Under the pieces are notes generated by a model. It made no database searches. It was given only the letters and a program-made list of their open reading frames with translations, and was not told the origin of the DNA. A stretch of DNA of 64,000 nt, from NCBI RefSeq assembly GCF_001955535.1, contig NZ_MPVN01000006.1, forward strand, positions 1-64,000. Direction: 5' to 3'. The DNA comes from Paenibacillus sp. FSL H7-0326 (GTDB lineage: Bacteria > Bacillota > Bacilli > Paenibacillales > Paenibacillaceae). This document shows positions 1 to 8,029 of this stretch, one piece after another (the stretch's first letter is position 1; every line of letters starts with the position of its first letter). The translations under genes were made by a program, and so were the position numbers.

Positions 1-225
1 ACCGGGATGGACGTACCGCTGGTGTACCAGTTGTTCCGCCAGGAGCACCGCTGGGTAGCTATGTACGGACGGGATAAGCGCTGAAAGCATCTAAGCGTGA
101 AGCCCCCCTCAAGATGAGATTTCCCAACTAGTAAGACCCCTTGAAGACGACGAGGTAGATAGGCTGGGGGTGGAAGTGCAGCAATGCATGGAGCTGACCA
201 GTACTAATCGGTCGAGGGCTTATCC
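1..225 (+). rRNA. rrl: 23S ribosomal RNA, 3' end (partial)
   Basis: The window opens inside a 23S rRNA gene. The sequence shows the conserved sarcin-ricin-proximal and terminal domain VI segments, ending with the highly conserved GACCAGTACTAATCGGTCGA block at about 196-215 and a terminal CTTATCC near 225. Most of the gene lies upstream of the window. The end position is estimated from the usual Bacillales 3' end. No 5S rRNA gene follows before the first tRNA. Confidence 0.95.
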
Positions 226-300
226 AAAAAATACCCCAACAACGGGGAAAAGCAATAAATCGCACATTGTTTCGTATCTAGTTTTGAAGGAACAATCATA

Positions 301-308
301 TGTTCTTT
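301..308 (+). promoter_or_regulatory. possible boxA-like antitermination element
   Basis: TGTTCTTT directly precedes the first tRNA gene and matches the boxA core of Bacillus rRNA operons, where Nus factors assemble for antitermination. It also forms the right arm of a short inverted repeat with AAGGAACA upstream, so it could instead be an RNA-processing stem. This is a motif match only. Confidence 0.3.
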
Positions 309-310
309 AT

Positions 311-386
311 TCCCTGATAGCTCAGTTGGTAGAGCACTCGACTGTTAATCGAGTTGTCACAGGTTCGAGTCCTGTTCGGGGAGCCA
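311..386 (+). tRNA. tRNA-Asn (GTT)
   Basis: Complete cloverleaf with anticodon GTT in loop CTGTTAA, a 7-bp acceptor stem with one G-T pair, a GGTTCGAGTCC T arm and encoded CCA. First tRNA of a 17-gene array behind the 23S gene. Confidence 0.97.
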
Positions 387-387
387 T

Positions 388-479
388 GGAGAGGTGTCCG
401 AGTTGGCCGAAGGAGCACGATTGGAAATCGTGTAGGCGCCAAAAGCGTCTCGAGGGTTCGAATCCCTCTCTCTCCGCCA
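388..479 (+). tRNA. tRNA-Ser (GGA)
   Basis: Class II tRNA with long variable arm and anticodon GGA (loop TTGGAAA). CCA is encoded. It begins one base after the tRNA-Asn CCA. Confidence 0.97.
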
Positions 480-495
480 CTATTTTTATAAGCAA

Positions 496-567
496 GGCCC
501 GTTGGTCAAGGGGTTAAGACACCTCCCTTTCACGGAGGTAACAGGGGTTCGAATCCCCTACGGGTCA
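496..567 (+). tRNA. tRNA-Glu (TTC)
   Basis: Anticodon TTC in loop CTTTCAC; acceptor GGCCCGT pairs with ACGGGTC. The 3' CCA is not encoded (ATTT follows), so it must be added by the CCA-adding enzyme. Confidence 0.97.
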
Positions 568-590
568 TTTTCTTTAATTACTTACATAAT

Positions 591-663
591 GGAGACTTAG
601 CTCAGCTGGGAGAGCATCTGCCTTACAAGCAGAGGGTCGGGGGTTCGATCCCCTCAGTCTCCA
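591..663 (+). tRNA. tRNA-Val (TAC)
   Basis: Anticodon TAC (loop CTTACAA), acceptor GGAGACT/AGTCTCC. CCA is not encoded. Confidence 0.97.
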
Positions 664-673
664 TTCTTAATAT

Positions 674-747
<74 letters not shown>

Positions 748-758
748 TTGAATTACAT

Positions 759-835
759 GGAACTGTGGTGTAGAGGCCTAACATGCCTGCCTGTCACGCA
801 GGAGATCGCGGGTTCGAATCCCGTCAGTTCCGCCA
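759..835 (+). tRNA. tRNA-Asp (GTC)
   Basis: Anticodon GTC (loop CTGTCAC), acceptor GGAACTG/CAGTTCC, discriminator G and encoded CCA. Confidence 0.97.
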
Positions 836-858
836 TTTGAATTATTATGATATAATAT

Positions 859-934
<76 letters not shown>

Positions 935-947
935 TTTAACACCTTGT

Positions 948-1023
<76 letters not shown>

Positions 1024-1034
1024 CAGTTTCATAT

Positions 1035-1120
1035 GGAGGATTAGCGAAGTGGCCAAACGCATCAGACTGTAAATCTGCTCCCGTAAGGGTTCGGTGGTTC
1101 GAATCCATCATCCTCCACCA
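1035..1120 (+). tRNA. tRNA-Tyr (GTA)
   Basis: Class II tRNA with long variable arm and anticodon GTA (loop CTGTAAA); encoded CCA. Confidence 0.97.
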
Positions 1121-1127
1121 GTTTCAT

Positions 1128-1201
1128 AGGGGCATAGTTTAAAGGTAGAACAGCGGTCTCCAAAACCGTTAGTGTGGGTTCAATTCCTGCTGCCCCTGCC
1201 A
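1128..1201 (+). tRNA. tRNA-Trp (CCA)
   Basis: Anticodon CCA (loop CTCCAAA), acceptor AGGGGCA/TGCCCCT, discriminator G and encoded CCA end. It is the expected ligand of the T-box leader upstream of trpS at about 40.7 kb. Confidence 0.97.
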
Positions 1202-1221
1202 AATTACCTTTTAATTTATAT

Positions 1222-1298
1222 GGCGGTCGTGGCGAAGGGGTTAACGCACCGGATTGTGGCTCCGGCATTCGTGGGTTCAAGTCCCATCGATCGCCCCA
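1222..1298 (+). tRNA. tRNA-His (GTG)
   Basis: Anticodon GTG (loop TTGTGGC). The extra G at position -1 pairs with discriminator C73, as required by histidyl-tRNA synthetase. CCA is encoded. Confidence 0.96.
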
Positions 1299-1310
1299 TT
1301 TATATTTTAT

Positions 1311-1385
1311 TGGGGATTAGCCAAGCGGTAAGGCAACGGACTTTGACTCCGTCACGCATAGGTTCGAATCCTATATCCCCAGCCA
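1311..1385 (+). tRNA. tRNA-Gln (TTG)
   Basis: Anticodon TTG (loop CTTTGAC), acceptor TGGGGAT/ATCCCCA, encoded CCA. Confidence 0.97.
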
Positions 1386-1393
1386 TTTTTTAC

Positions 1394-1468
1394 GCGGACG
1401 TGGCTCAGCGGTAGAGCATCGCCTTGCCAAGGCGAGGGTCGCGGGTTCGATTCCCGTCGTCCGCTCCA
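1394..1468 (+). tRNA. tRNA-Gly (GCC)
   Basis: Anticodon GCC (loop TTGCCAA), acceptor GCGGACG/CGTCCGC, encoded CCA. Confidence 0.97.
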
Positions 1469-1474
1469 TAATAA

Positions 1475-1548
1475 GGCGCCATAGCCAAGTGGTAAGGCAC
1501 AGCTCTGCAAAAGCTTTATCCCCAGTTCGAATCTGGGTGGCGCCTCCA
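1475..1548 (+). tRNA. tRNA-Cys (GCA)
   Basis: Anticodon GCA (loop CTGCAAA), acceptor GGCGCCA/TGGCGCC, discriminator T and encoded CCA. Confidence 0.97.
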
Positions 1549-1556
1549 TTTCTTAA

Positions 1557-1642
1557 GCGGGAGTGGCGGAATCGGCAGACGCACAGGACTTAAAATCCTG
1601 CGGTAGGTGACTATCGTACCAGTTCAAGTCTGGTCTTCCGCA
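1557..1642 (+). tRNA. tRNA-Leu (TAA)
   Basis: Class II tRNA with anticodon TAA (loop CTTAAAA) and acceptor GCGGGAG/CTTCCGC. CCA is not encoded. Confidence 0.96.
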
Positions 1643-1655
1643 TGTTAGATAATAT

Positions 1656-1729
1656 GTGCCCTTAGCTCAGCTGGATAGAGCGTTTGACTACGAATCAAAA
1701 GGTCAGGAGTTCGAATCTCTTAGGGCACG
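1656..1729 (+). tRNA. tRNA-Arg (ACG)
   Basis: Anticodon ACG (loop CTACGAA), acceptor GTGCCCT/AGGGCAC. CCA is not encoded. Confidence 0.97.
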
Positions 1730-1743
1730 CTTTAATTAAATAA

Positions 1744-1823
1744 GCCGGTGTGGCGGAATTGGCAGACGCGCGCGACTCAAAATCGTGAGGGAAACCGTGG
1801 GGGTTCGAGTCCCTTCACCGGCA
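1744..1823 (+). tRNA. tRNA-Leu (CAA)
   Basis: Class II tRNA with a short variable arm, anticodon CAA (loop CTCAAAA) and acceptor GCCGGTG/CACCGGC. CCA is not encoded. Last gene of the array; a terminator follows within five bases. Confidence 0.95.
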
Positions 1824-1827
1824 TCGT

Positions 1828-1865
1828 AAAAGAGGAACATTACAGTAGTAATGTTCCTCTTTTTT
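1828..1865. terminator. intrinsic terminator of the rRNA-tRNA operon (bidirectional)
   Basis: A 16-bp perfect stem (AAAAGAGGAACATTAC with its complement) around an AGTA loop, followed by a T run. The complementary strand also ends in Ts, so it can also stop the minus-strand permease transcript arriving from 1902. Confidence 0.93.
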
Positions 1866-1901
1866 GTATTGGACAAACTGGATATCAAGGAAGATTGCCT
1901 G

Positions 1902-2798
1902 CTATATACGCGTAGATTGATAATGGCGTCGCAATCCTTCACCAAGCAGATTAAAGGTGACGATGGTGAACATCATGGCAAATGCTGGGTAAAAGACAAA
2001 ACCAAATTGGCTTCGAAAAATTTCGTGACGGTGACTTGCAAGAAGAGCTGCCCAATTTAAGCCGGTTTGGACAAATTCGTTAGTATAATAGTCGACCTCT
2101 CTCCATTCATGTGAAAGAAAGATACTGATAATAGATAACTGTCCTATAAGAAGCATGACTTTGCCTAAATCAATGCAGAAATTAACGATCAACTCTAGTA
2201 ACAGTGCAGGTATGTAATAGTTCTTCACTAGAGTTCTAGAGCTTAGTCCTAACGCAATCCCAGCTTCCATATAACTTTCCCTGGACAATTGATTAGCCTG
2301 TTGTTGAATTGTATAGGCAACACGGCCCGCTTCCACGACAGCAAGAATGAGAATGGACCATAACAGGCGGAGATCAGTAAAGAGAAGAAAAGGAATAGCT
2401 AGTAGTAAGGCTGTTGCAAAAACAGGTGGCAAGAAAGAAAAACATTGATTCAATGCGTTAATTACATGGTGAAAGAATCCTTTCTTTTTGCATGATAATA
2501 GTCCAAGTGGGATTGCGATTATATAGCGAATTAAAGTAATTATGATAACAATGAATATGGTTTCTTTGGCTGCAATCACAATCTTACTTAAATTATCGAC
2601 TCCTTTTTTGTCAGTTCCGATCCAATTCTTCTCGGATGCTTCGAACGCAGGAAGTTCAAGCTTATTAAATGCATCCATACGGTATCTCTCCTGGCTCAAA
2701 TTCTTATCTATAAATGGAAGGTGAGGGCCAATAAACATCACAAATAGAAGCAAGCCTAACAATATACTACCGATTAACAAGGGAATATTCTTTCGCAA
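1902..2798 (-). CDS. ABC transporter permease, DppC/OppC type
   Basis: Inner-membrane permease of the oligopeptide/nickel ABC uptake family, about 298 residues with five or six hydrophobic segments. The cytoplasmic coupling loop is recognisable around the YMEAGIALGLSSRTLVKNYYIPALL region, which corresponds to the EAA loop that contacts the ATPase. The reading frame opens with a GTG at 2807, but GAGGTG lies just before an in-frame TTG at 2798 with a six-base spacer, so TTG is preferred. It is the second gene of a pair with the OppB-type permease (56 bp apart). No binding protein or ATPase is nearby, so the substrate cannot be assigned; partners must be encoded elsewhere. Confidence 0.85.
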   Translation of the reverse strand: MRKNIPLLIGSILLGLLLFVMFIGPHLPFIDKNLSQERYRMDAFNKLELPAFEASEKNWIGTDKKGVDNLSKIVIAAKETIFIVIIITLIRYIIAIPLGLLSCKKKGFFHHVINALNQCFSFLPPVFATALLLAIPFLLFTDLRLLWSILILAVVEAGRVAYTIQQQANQLSRESYMEAGIALGLSSRTLVKNYYIPALLLELIVNFCIDLGKVMLLIGQLSIISIFLSHEWREVDYYTNEFVQTGLNWAALLASHRHEIFRSQFGFVFYPAFAMMFTIVTFNLLGEGLRRHYQSTRI

Positions 2799-2863
2799 TC
2801 TGCTCACCTCAAACTCTAACTATCTATGTAACTTAAATATTAAATCTCATATTTTCTTATGTA

Positions 2864-3775
2864 TTATTGACGATCGAAATATCGGCGAGCCGCAGCAGCG
2901 ATCCATTGAACCAATAAAAATAGCAGCATGAAGTAAAGCACAATATAGATAATGACGCCAGGTTCATAATTGTTTCCGGTTCCAACTTGAGTATCGTAAT
3001 CAAGAGCTTGGGATAAGCGGTACGCTGCCCCAGGGTAACTTCTATAGATTTCGACCATTAGCAGATTTGAAAGAATGAATACGAGCATCCCTGGAAGATG
3101 GGTTAAGATTGTAATAATACCATTAGCTAACATATGTTTACACAGTATGACCCACTCGCGAAGTCCCTTAGCCCTGGCTAATTTGATGTATAATTTATTT
3201 TCTTGTGAGGTTAAGGAAGCGGAGGTAAGTCGTGCAATCTGGACAATCGGATAGATGGATACTAGTAAGGAAGGGATGATAAAGCCCTGCCATCCATCGG
3301 TTGCAAAGAAACGAATAAAGGGAACATTTTTGATAATAAACCATTGGATAAGTAAAATAAGGAAAAAATCGGGGATGGCATTGATGATCCAGGTTGTCCA
3401 ATTGCCGAGCAAGTTCAATCTGGTTTTGGAGAGACGGTAATCCATAACTCCTTTTAAAATCCCAAAGATCAAGCCAATTAACAATGCTGTCACAATCACC
3501 AGCAGGCTTCTGCCCATTGCTTTTAATGCCTCTGATTCTGAAGAATGGCCAGAATATCTCGATTCCCCCAAGCTTCCGTTCTCGATCGCTGTTTTGAAAA
3601 ATTCACTAACATGGGCTGTATACTGACTTAGAGTAAGAGAGGGCTCCTCAGCTACGATCTTATAATCCTGAATACTTAGTTCAAGCTGACGAGGAATTAG
3701 AACAACAGAAACGATAAGACAGAAGGCAAGGATGCTTACAATCGAAGATTTTAGCATTTGATACTTAAGATTCAT
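2864..3775 (-). CDS. ABC transporter permease, DppB/OppB type
   Basis: Integral membrane permease (303 residues) of the dipeptide/oligopeptide ABC family. It has an N-terminal membrane anchor (about residues 10-30), a long extracellular stretch, then five hydrophobic segments. The EAA-like loop (IKLARAKGLREWVILCKHML) contains the conserved ARAKGL motif typical of OppB/DppB. The reading frame could start at a TTG at 3787, but GGAGGT sits immediately before ATG 3775, which is taken as the start. The extracellular loop is unusually divergent from classical OppB. It is first of a two-gene unit with the DppC-type gene. Confidence 0.87.
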   Translation of the reverse strand: MNLKYQMLKSSIVSILAFCLIVSVVLIPRQLELSIQDYKIVAEEPSLTLSQYTAHVSEFFKTAIENGSLGESRYSGHSSESEALKAMGRSLLVIVTALLIGLIFGILKGVMDYRLSKTRLNLLGNWTTWIINAIPDFFLILLIQWFIIKNVPFIRFFATDGWQGFIIPSLLVSIYPIVQIARLTSASLTSQENKLYIKLARAKGLREWVILCKHMLANGIITILTHLPGMLVFILSNLLMVEIYRSYPGAAYRLSQALDYDTQVGTGNNYEPGVIIYIVLYFMLLFLLVQWIAAAARRYFDRQ

Positions 3776-3857
3776 ATCTACCTCCAATAGATTTCAAAGT
3801 ATACATCTAGTAGTATCACAATTTACCTGTTTTTGTCTATATTAAGCATCTACTGTA

Positions 3858-3908
3858 AAGAATCTAGCACTAGTAGACGACTATCCGTCTCCTTAGCGCT
3901 AGATTGCT
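3858..3908 (-). terminator. probable terminator behind the AraC sensor gene
   Basis: AATCTAGC and GCTAGATT flank an inner GACG/CGTC stem. On the minus strand the hairpin starts at the stop codon of the AraC gene and runs into TTCTTTAC. The U tract is weak. Confidence 0.5.
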
Positions 3909-6193
3909 TTTCTGTCTTCACGATATTGTCCGGGTGTGACGCCCTCTAATTTTCGGAAAGAGCGAATGAAGTTTTGTGAATTGTTGTACCTTAGTTTGGT
4001 TGCGATGTCCTTGATGGACATATCGGACGTTGTCAGCCATTTTTTTGCCATACTAAAACGATAATTGGTCAAGTATTCGCTGAAAGAGCAGCCCGTTTCT
4101 TTACGAAAAACACTGCTGAGATAGTTGGCATTGTAGTGAAGTCGATGGGCGCATTCCTCTAACGTTAGATCTGTATCATAATAATTCTGTACAAGGTCAA
4201 TGATCTTCTCAGAAATATGATGATATTGAGTATTTTGGCGATTACGGAATACACCAACGATAGGAAGAATGAGCTTGAACCAGAACCAATTACGGATCTC
4301 ATCAACGGTGTCCAGCTTCAGAATATCTTCAAAGACAGAGCGCTTCTCATGATAGATATGATGTACGCTAATTCCAGACTCTTGCATCATCAGCAGAAGA
4401 TTATTAAGCAGCCGAGTAATTGGTATTTGATATTCATGGGGAAGGAGCTCAAGGTCGAAGATACAGTTAAGCAGTTGATCAAAAGTGTCCCGAGCCTTTC
4501 GTTCATCGGCCAGCTTGATCGCCTCTATCAGCTCATTCTCCAGCTGTGCAGGATAAGACAGGTTCACGTAGTGCTTACCATCATTAAGATCCTGATATTG
4601 GATAACGATGCCTTTACCGAGCTTAATTCGGTGTCTGAGTGCTTCCAGCCCCTCCCGATATGCCATGGAAATACCATGAAAAGATTCCACAGGTAAGCTG
4701 ATCCCGATGCTCACTGATAGATCAAGAACCTGATCAATATGGTTTTGAACATCCTCTGTTAAGGAGTAGAGATAAGCATTAAATACGGTATCATCCGTTT
4801 CTTCACCGCCAACCAGCAGAACGATCGTATGGTCTATTATGACTGGAGTGAGACGTTCTTTCTGTGAGACAAGCTCTTCCAGCATATTTTGCACGGCAAA
4901 CAATAGCAGCTCAAGGTCTTTTTTCTCATATCGGGTTTGCTCTGTAAAATCAATCTGAATGGTCAGGACAGCCATCGTGCGCCATTCGTTCATTTGTTTG
5001 CCATAACCATACTGCTCGAGTTTGTGAAGGAGCTCATTTGATTTGAACTGGCCTGTGAATACTTTGGTTAGATAGAAGGTTCTAACCTGCTGGATGTGCT
5101 GATGCAGCTCCTTTTCAAGCCTTGACTTCGACTGGAATAAGTCCGACACTTCAGCCCCGATATGCTCAAATTCGTTACGATCTGGTCTAAGCCCTAGCTC
5201 ATTCAGTAATCTACGGATAGGTGAATAAATGCGTCTTGATCCAAGAAAGGCCATTCCAACGGAAATAAGCAGCAGAGCCAGACACATCAGTAGAGTGTAG
5301 GTTCCAATTTGTGAAGATTTTTGAGTAAGACTCTGGATGGAGGTTGCCGATAAATAGGTCCAGTCATTAAGCTCGGAACGATAATAAGATACCGCATAAT
5401 CTTGACCTGACAATTCGGTTGTAAACTGTCCTGACGGCTGCTCGAGCTTGCCTTCGGCATGGAGTCCGCTCTCAGATAAGGGCTTCCCGATCAGTTCCTG
5501 ATCATAATGGAACAGGATACGTTCATTGGCATCTAAGATGATAATGTCTTCCGTTGAATCACCGTCCTTTTGAATAAAGTCCTTTAGCTCACAGGAGGGG
5601 ATATTGGCGATCGCAAGACCGGATTTCTCAATTCCGGTGGCGGGCAGCTTTTTAACTAGGCTGATATTGTACTGGCAGTTGGCACCGTTCGCATTCTCCT
5701 CACTATAAAACCACTTCGACGGAGTAAGAGTCCAGCCTGAATTCTCCTTCATATTTTGGAGACCTTGAATCTCGTCGGCCAGGGGGTAATCATTGAAACG
5801 GTAGAGACCTGAGTTTTTGATCATCCAGTTTTGGTCGAAATTGATAAGTACAACATCATCGAGCTTGGTTTCAAAAGACTGCATGTTTCGGACTTCGGTG
5901 CGGAGATCATTATAGGTTTTGAAATCGGTTACAAAAAGTGGGCTTTGAAGAGCGTTTTTAAGCACACTGGAGCTGACTACCTGATTAAGAGTGTGGTTGA
6001 CAGTCACAAGCTTTTGTTCTAAATTGGAATTAATTTGCAAAATAAGCTGCATCTTACTGCTGTTGACGTTCCGCTGTATCTCCTGAGTAGAGGTAACATA
6101 AGCAAATACACCGATGAAAATGACAGGAATCGTGCTCAGCAGGAGGACGAAGATCGTTATTTTGCTTAAAAAGCTCAAAGCGTTCCAGCGCAT
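3899..6193 (-). CDS. membrane-bound AraC-family transcriptional regulator (YesN/YesS-like sensor)
   Basis: One-component sensor-regulator of 764 residues. A transmembrane helix near residues 12-32 is followed by a large extracytoplasmic sensor region (about 35-285, probably Cache-like). A second helix lies near 290-310, followed by a cytoplasmic linker with a degenerate GGDEF-like portion (about 385-505). The C-terminal AraC double helix-turn-helix (about 660-760) contains LTLEECAHRLHYNANYLSSV and SIKDIATKLRYNNSQNFIRS. Such proteins usually activate an adjacent sugar ABC uptake locus. This one is divergent from a binding-lipoprotein gene 85 bp away, which supports that role. GTG at 6202 is possible, but AGGTG is best spaced for ATG 6193. 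Confidence 0.9.
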   Translation of the reverse strand: MRWNALSFLSKITIFVLLLSTIPVIFIGVFAYVTSTQEIQRNVNSSKMQLILQINSNLEQKLVTVNHTLNQVVSSSVLKNALQSPLFVTDFKTYNDLRTEVRNMQSFETKLDDVVLINFDQNWMIKNSGLYRFNDYPLADEIQGLQNMKENSGWTLTPSKWFYSEENANGANCQYNISLVKKLPATGIEKSGLAIANIPSCELKDFIQKDGDSTEDIIILDANERILFHYDQELIGKPLSESGLHAEGKLEQPSGQFTTELSGQDYAVSYYRSELNDWTYLSATSIQSLTQKSSQIGTYTLLMCLALLLISVGMAFLGSRRIYSPIRRLLNELGLRPDRNEFEHIGAEVSDLFQSKSRLEKELHQHIQQVRTFYLTKVFTGQFKSNELLHKLEQYGYGKQMNEWRTMAVLTIQIDFTEQTRYEKKDLELLLFAVQNMLEELVSQKERLTPVIIDHTIVLLVGGEETDDTVFNAYLYSLTEDVQNHIDQVLDLSVSIGISLPVESFHGISMAYREGLEALRHRIKLGKGIVIQYQDLNDGKHYVNLSYPAQLENELIEAIKLADERKARDTFDQLLNCIFDLELLPHEYQIPITRLLNNLLLMMQESGISVHHIYHEKRSVFEDILKLDTVDEIRNWFWFKLILPIVGVFRNRQNTQYHHISEKIIDLVQNYYDTDLTLEECAHRLHYNANYLSSVFRKETGCSFSEYLTNYRFSMAKKWLTTSDMSIKDIATKLRYNNSQNFIRSFRKLEGVTPGQYREDRKAI

Positions 6194-6278
6194 GGACATC
6201 ACCTGTCTCGATTAGTAATTGAGGCTTCTTATTGATTATGCCTATAAATGGAAAATTCGGCAAGGGGGATGGGCGGTT

Positions 6279-7799
6279 ATGATGGTTCTTTTTAAGCGAG
6301 TAGCATGGGGGAGACGCATAATTGCGGCCGGGGCAGGTCTATTGTCCATGATGATCGTTACCGCCTGTAATAGTGGTGCCCTTAAGGCAGAACTGCAAGT
6401 ACCAGCAGAGGAGAAGCTTCCAATATCGATGATGGTCCCGCTTCATTTTCCCCATCCGCCGAGTGATGAAATCATGGATCGAATTGAGCAGCTTACTCAT
6501 ACGGAGCTGGAGATCAATTGGATCACAGACGGTATATACACAGATAAGCTGAACACGGCACTCACGACCAATTCCATGAAGAAAGTAACCTTTGTGAAGC
6601 ATATTGATTATCCCTTTATCAAAAATGCGATACGAACGGATGCATTCTGGGAAATCGGCTCCTATATCGAAGAATTTCCGAATCTCCGATATCTGGATTC
6701 CGGTATACTTGAGCAGACGGCGGTGGATGGACGTATTTACGGATTATACACAGAGAGACCCTCTTCAAGACAAGGCGTCATCATTCGAGAAGATTGGCTT
6801 GATCGGCTAGGGCTCGAAACACCGAAAACATTAGACCAGCTGTACGAGGTTATGAGAGCGTTTACTTTTTCTGATCCGGACGGAAATGGCTTGCATGATA
6901 CGATTGGATTAGCAGATCGCAACGACCTCACCTATGGGGCTTTCAAGACACTGTCTTCTTATTTTGGAACACCGAATAACTGGCTGGTTAAAGGAAACAC
7001 TTTAATCCCTGAGTTTGAGACCCAGGCCTACATGGACACGATGAACTTCATGAAGAAGCTCGTTAAGGAGAAGCTGATCAATCAGGACTTTGCTGTCACT
7101 AGCAAGGATGTACAGAGAGATATGATCATTACAGGTAAAGCTGGTGTGTATATTGGAAGCATGACAGATGTGCAGCGTTTGTATGATGAGACTAAGGTAC
7201 TGAATCCAGATGCAAGATTCACACTTTCGAATCGAATACAGGGACCGGCGGGATATAAAGTGTGGTCTATTCCAAATTATAACGGTGTTTTTTTATTTTC
7301 GAAGAAGGCCATAGAAACAGAGGCGGAGCTGAAAAAGATCCTAGGCTTTTTTGACAGAACGATGGATGAGGATGTTGCCAATTTGATGCGCTATGGTATT
7401 GAAGGCATACACTACACGGTTCAGGATGGAAAGGTGCTTCTGGATGAAGGAACGTCCATTCTGCGGGTTAACGAAGTAAATCCGTTGTACACATTAATGA
7501 TTGCGGATCTCAGCAACCCCAATGTGATGCCAATTGCCAAGCAGGAAGCATTAACTGCATTAGCAGAGGAATTAAGCATGGATAATGAGAAATTCCTAGT
7601 TCAGGACCCGACGCTCCATCTGGAGTCCGATACGTATGCTGAAAAAAATGTGGAATTGGAAACATTGATATCCGATGCAACCTATCATTATATTTTGGGA
7701 AATCTTGATCAAGAAGGTTTCGCCCGCGAGATTGAGCGATGGAAGCAACTGGGCGGAGAGGATATTATTCAAGAATATACTGCTGCTTATTTCAAGTGA
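6279..7799 (+). CDS. extracellular solute-binding lipoprotein (CUT1-like), paralogue 1
   Basis: Substrate-binding protein of a carbohydrate ABC transporter, 506 residues. A type II signal peptide ends in the lipobox VTAC (near residue 30), after which the cysteine would be lipidated and anchored outside the membrane. The mature part aligns along its length with the next gene: both share a DPDGNG/DPDGDG calcium-loop-like segment, IGLADRNDL/IGLTDRNDL, NQDFA(V/A)TSKD and a similar C-terminal GG(E)-IIQE segment. AAGGGGG upstream supports ATG 6279. It is divergent from the AraC sensor gene and closed by its own terminator, so it may be expressed apart from the permeases. Confidence 0.88.
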   Translation: MMVLFKRVAWGRRIIAAGAGLLSMMIVTACNSGALKAELQVPAEEKLPISMMVPLHFPHPPSDEIMDRIEQLTHTELEINWITDGIYTDKLNTALTTNSMKKVTFVKHIDYPFIKNAIRTDAFWEIGSYIEEFPNLRYLDSGILEQTAVDGRIYGLYTERPSSRQGVIIREDWLDRLGLETPKTLDQLYEVMRAFTFSDPDGNGLHDTIGLADRNDLTYGAFKTLSSYFGTPNNWLVKGNTLIPEFETQAYMDTMNFMKKLVKEKLINQDFAVTSKDVQRDMIITGKAGVYIGSMTDVQRLYDETKVLNPDARFTLSNRIQGPAGYKVWSIPNYNGVFLFSKKAIETEAELKKILGFFDRTMDEDVANLMRYGIEGIHYTVQDGKVLLDEGTSILRVNEVNPLYTLMIADLSNPNVMPIAKQEALTALAEELSMDNEKFLVQDPTLHLESDTYAEKNVELETLISDATYHYILGNLDQEGFAREIERWKQLGGEDIIQEYTAAYFK

Positions 7800-7815
7800 A
7801 TAGAGGAATTTGCAC

Positions 7816-7863
7816 CGTCCAATGGTGATTCGCAGGAATCACACACATTGGGCGTTTTTTTTT
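7816..7863 (+). terminator. intrinsic terminator between the two binding-protein genes
   Basis: CGTCCAATG and GTGATTC pair with GAATCAC and CATTGGGCG to give a long stem with one small bulge, followed by nine Ts. Confidence 0.9.
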
Positions 7864-8029
7864 GATCTAGTAAAGCGGAAATAAAGATGATAATCAGGAT
7901 AATCATTTGATTAGATGTCGCACGGAGTAAGGCGATATGGGCAAATGATTGTATTCGTACTCTGTTTTTAAAATGTAATGTGAGAGTGCAAGCAAGTTAT
8001 CCATCAACTTAATGGAGGTCATGACAAAT

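Noticed and set aside
4217-4696. 159-codon plus-strand frame inside the AraC gene
   Set aside because: Antisense shadow of a clearly homologous protein; no ribosome site.
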